A stretch of DNA of 45,930 bases from a virus: positions 1 to 45,930 of IMG/VR virus record IMGVR_UViG_3300009158_000071. One strand, written 5' to 3'. Below are positions 44,905 through 45,930 of the stretch, in pieces. Position numbers and translations under genes: made by a program. The notes beneath the pieces are model-generated. The model was given only the letters and a program-made list of their open reading frames with translations. It was not told where the DNA came from and made no database searches. Position 1 is the first letter of the stretch; every line of letters begins with the position of its first letter.

Positions 44905-44912
44905 TATTTATC
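44905..44912 (-). promoter_or_regulatory. Late promoter GATAAATA (minus strand)
   Basis: Read on the minus strand, 44912 to 44905 is GATAAATA, 24 bases before the TTG start of the gp14-like gene, with GGAG in between. It overlaps the stop codon of the endonuclease remnant. Confidence 0.7.
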
Positions 44913-45106
44913 GTAATATAGATCTACAATTGTTTCCGTGCCACCTGTTGTAATTACATTTAACGCATATTATACCGCAATGTTCGCATGTGTACGTTGG
45001 TCTTAGTGATGCTAATTCTGACATTTTCTGTTTTACTGCAACGGAGTTGAGCTGCTTTGATTATTTTGAAATAGCTATTAGTATATTTATTATCGATAAA
45101 TAACAT
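44908..45106 (-). pseudogene. Remnant of a free-standing HNH homing endonuclease
   Basis: On the minus strand a frame starting at ATG 45106 behind an AGAGGA site reads MLFIDNKYTNSYFKIIKAAQ, close to the usual start of phage HNH endonucleases ('NkYtk.Yf.II..Ak.R'), then drifts and stops at 44960. In another frame, from ATG 45024 to the stop at 44908, YTCEHCGIICVKCNYNRWHG plus NNC gives the zinc finger 'C.hCG....N..RWHG.nC' that ends such enzymes. The HNH core between them is missing. The simplest reading is one endonuclease gene with a large internal deletion and a frame change. The alternative is a stand-alone 38-residue zinc-finger peptide. The terms of comparison are from memory of the family, not from a search. 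Confidence 0.55.
45095..45102 (+). promoter_or_regulatory. Late promoter GATAAATA for the gp13-like gene
   Basis: The plus-strand octamer lies 97 bases before the ATG at 45200. It overlaps the first codons of the endonuclease remnant on the other strand. No nearer plus-strand late promoter was seen. Confidence 0.6.
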
Positions 45107-45167
45107 TGTTGATGTCCTCTTATGACGTTAAAGTAGTTAGGAATTGCAGTTCCGTGAGCTACATTTT

Positions 45168-45175
45168 TATTTATC
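45168..45175 (-). promoter_or_regulatory. Second minus-strand late promoter GATAAATA
   Basis: Read on the minus strand, 45175 to 45168 is GATAAATA. It would transcribe leftward through the endonuclease remnant (whose ATG lies about 62 bases downstream) and on to gp14. It faces the plus-strand promoter at 45095. It may be the former promoter of the endonuclease. Confidence 0.5.
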
Positions 45176-45199
45176 ATATAGATTTTTACGGAGCAATAT

Positions 45200-45930
45200 A
45201 TGTCTGATGACACAACTTCATTACTAGAACGAAATAAAGTATTTGAATATGTTAGAACTCTCCTCGGTGACGGTATGATTGACATTGAGCTCGACCCTAT
45301 CCATTACGAAACTGCACTTGATAAAGCACTAATTCGTTTTAGACAGAGGAGTCCAAATGCGGTCGAAGAAAGTTACTGTTTTATAGAATTAACACAGGAT
45401 CAAAATGAATATAGATTACCGGATGAAATCATTGAAGTTCAGAGTGTATTCCGTCGCTCAATCGGATCGCGTTCGGGCATGGGTGCCGGTGGCACTTTAT
45501 TTGAACCGTTTAATTTGGCCTATACTAACACATATTTAATGAGCGGTAGCATGATGGGCGGACTAGCAACCTATGAAATGTTTGCAGGTTATCAAAAATT
45601 AGTAGGACGTATGTTTGGTAGTTACATTGAATTTAAATGGAAACAACAAAATCATACACTAACTATTTTACAAAGACCGTTTGCTCAAGGAGAGCAACTA
45701 CTGGTTAAGACACATAATTATCGTCCTGATTTTGTGTTGTTAACTGATATCTATGCTAAACAATGGTTGCGTGATTTTACGCTTGCTACCTGTAAAATGA
45801 TGTTAGGCGAAGCGCGTAGTTTATTTGCTAGCATTGCGGGGCCAGGCGGTAGTATTTCACTTAATGGTAATGATTTAAAGTCATCTGCAAAAGAAGAAAT
45901 TGCAAATTTAGAAAAAGAACTTGACAATTA
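45200..45930 (+). CDS. gp13: Neck protein, gp13-like (runs off the window)
   Basis: There are 243 full codons before the edge; the last two bases are TA, so the stop could lie right at the edge. The start is the ATG at 45200 with GGAG five bases upstream. T4 gp13 forms the neck with gp14 and completes the head for tail joining. Matches include VRTLLGDGMIDIELDPIHYE (T4: LGAPIINVELTPDQIYD), the IEVQSVFRRSIGS strand near residue 80, and the C-terminal KQWLRDFTLATCKMMLGEAR, PGGSISLNGNDL and ANLEKELD (T4: RWVKDYATALAKELNGQ, PGGVTIDGQRL, EALREEL). It points away from gp14 and gp15, unlike the T4 order where 13-14-15 are co-oriented. Confidence 0.87.
   Translation, partial: MSDDTTSLLERNKVFEYVRTLLGDGMIDIELDPIHYETALDKALIRFRQRSPNAVEESYCFIELTQDQNEYRLPDEIIEVQSVFRRSIGSRSGMGAGGTLFEPFNLAYTNTYLMSGSMMGGLATYEMFAGYQKLVGRMFGSYIEFKWKQQNHTLTILQRPFAQGEQLLVKTHNYRPDFVLLTDIYAKQWLRDFTLATCKMMLGEARSLFASIAGPGGSISLNGNDLKSSAKEEIANLEKELDN

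Noticed and set aside
45061-45285. 74-residue minus-strand frame over the start of gp13
   Set aside because: Its first half is the antisense of the gp13-like N-terminus. Its internal ATG overlaps the GATAAATA element, and the sequence is not recognisable.

Overview
This window is a late structural region of a T4-like myovirus. At the left edge lies the C-terminus of a gp23-like major capsid protein, and at the right edge are gp13-, gp14- and gp15-like neck and tail-completion proteins. Intergenic regions carry T4-type late promoters (TATAAATA, GATAAATA, GCTAAATA, CGTAAATA) and rho-independent terminators. The A+T-rich sequence, the huge modular virion proteins and the carbamoyltransferase/2OG-oxygenase genes resemble marine T4-like phages of the cyanophage/pelagiphage type. 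The host cannot be named from this sequence; the marine assignment is an inference from family knowledge.

Layout. (1) 1-1328: end of the capsid gene, terminator, late promoter, structured leader, a small virion protein that may decorate the head, and a second terminator. (2) 1340-33720: a 32-kb block of plus-strand virion genes, almost certainly tail-fibre, baseplate-appendage or adhesin proteins. It holds four giant paralogous proteins of 1350, 1666, 2694 and 3329 residues. They are built from shared blocks: a conserved N-terminal cap or chitin-binding-like W/Y modules, a right-handed beta-helix, an 'RDVGYIVDA' helical module, LamG and beta-propeller-like insertions, and a 'DQDGNF.VG' module. 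Small beta-sandwich proteins lie between them, and late promoters sit before the 1666-aa and 3329-aa genes. (3) 33728-37348: a perfect TATAAATA promoter followed by three tandem copies of a two-gene cassette, each a glycine- and cysteine-rich putative adhesin plus a small protein resembling a tail-assembly chaperone. (4) 37326-41393: a glycan-related cassette. A minus-strand HAD phosphatase relative has lost its catalytic aspartates. A plus-strand late operon encodes a GT9-like glycosyltransferase, a NodU-type carbamoyltransferase and a 2OG-Fe(II) oxygenase. (5) 41415-44880, minus strand: Nudix hydrolase, gp15-like and gp14-like proteins, driven by a GATAAATA promoter. (6) 44881-45930: a 319-bp divergent control region that contains what looks like a collapsed HNH homing endonuclease, then the gp13-like neck gene, which runs off the window.

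How the parts fit: capsid, neck and a very large host-recognition apparatus are expressed late. The sugar-modifying operon has its own late promoter and sits directly beside the receptor-binding cassettes. This suggests, without proving it, that it modifies virion proteins or virion-associated glycans rather than remodelling the host early. The most unusual parts are the triplicated Cys/Gly-rich adhesin-chaperone cassettes, the late glycan operon with its dead HAD neighbour, the repeat-expanded 3329-aa fibre, and the endonuclease relic between the neck genes.
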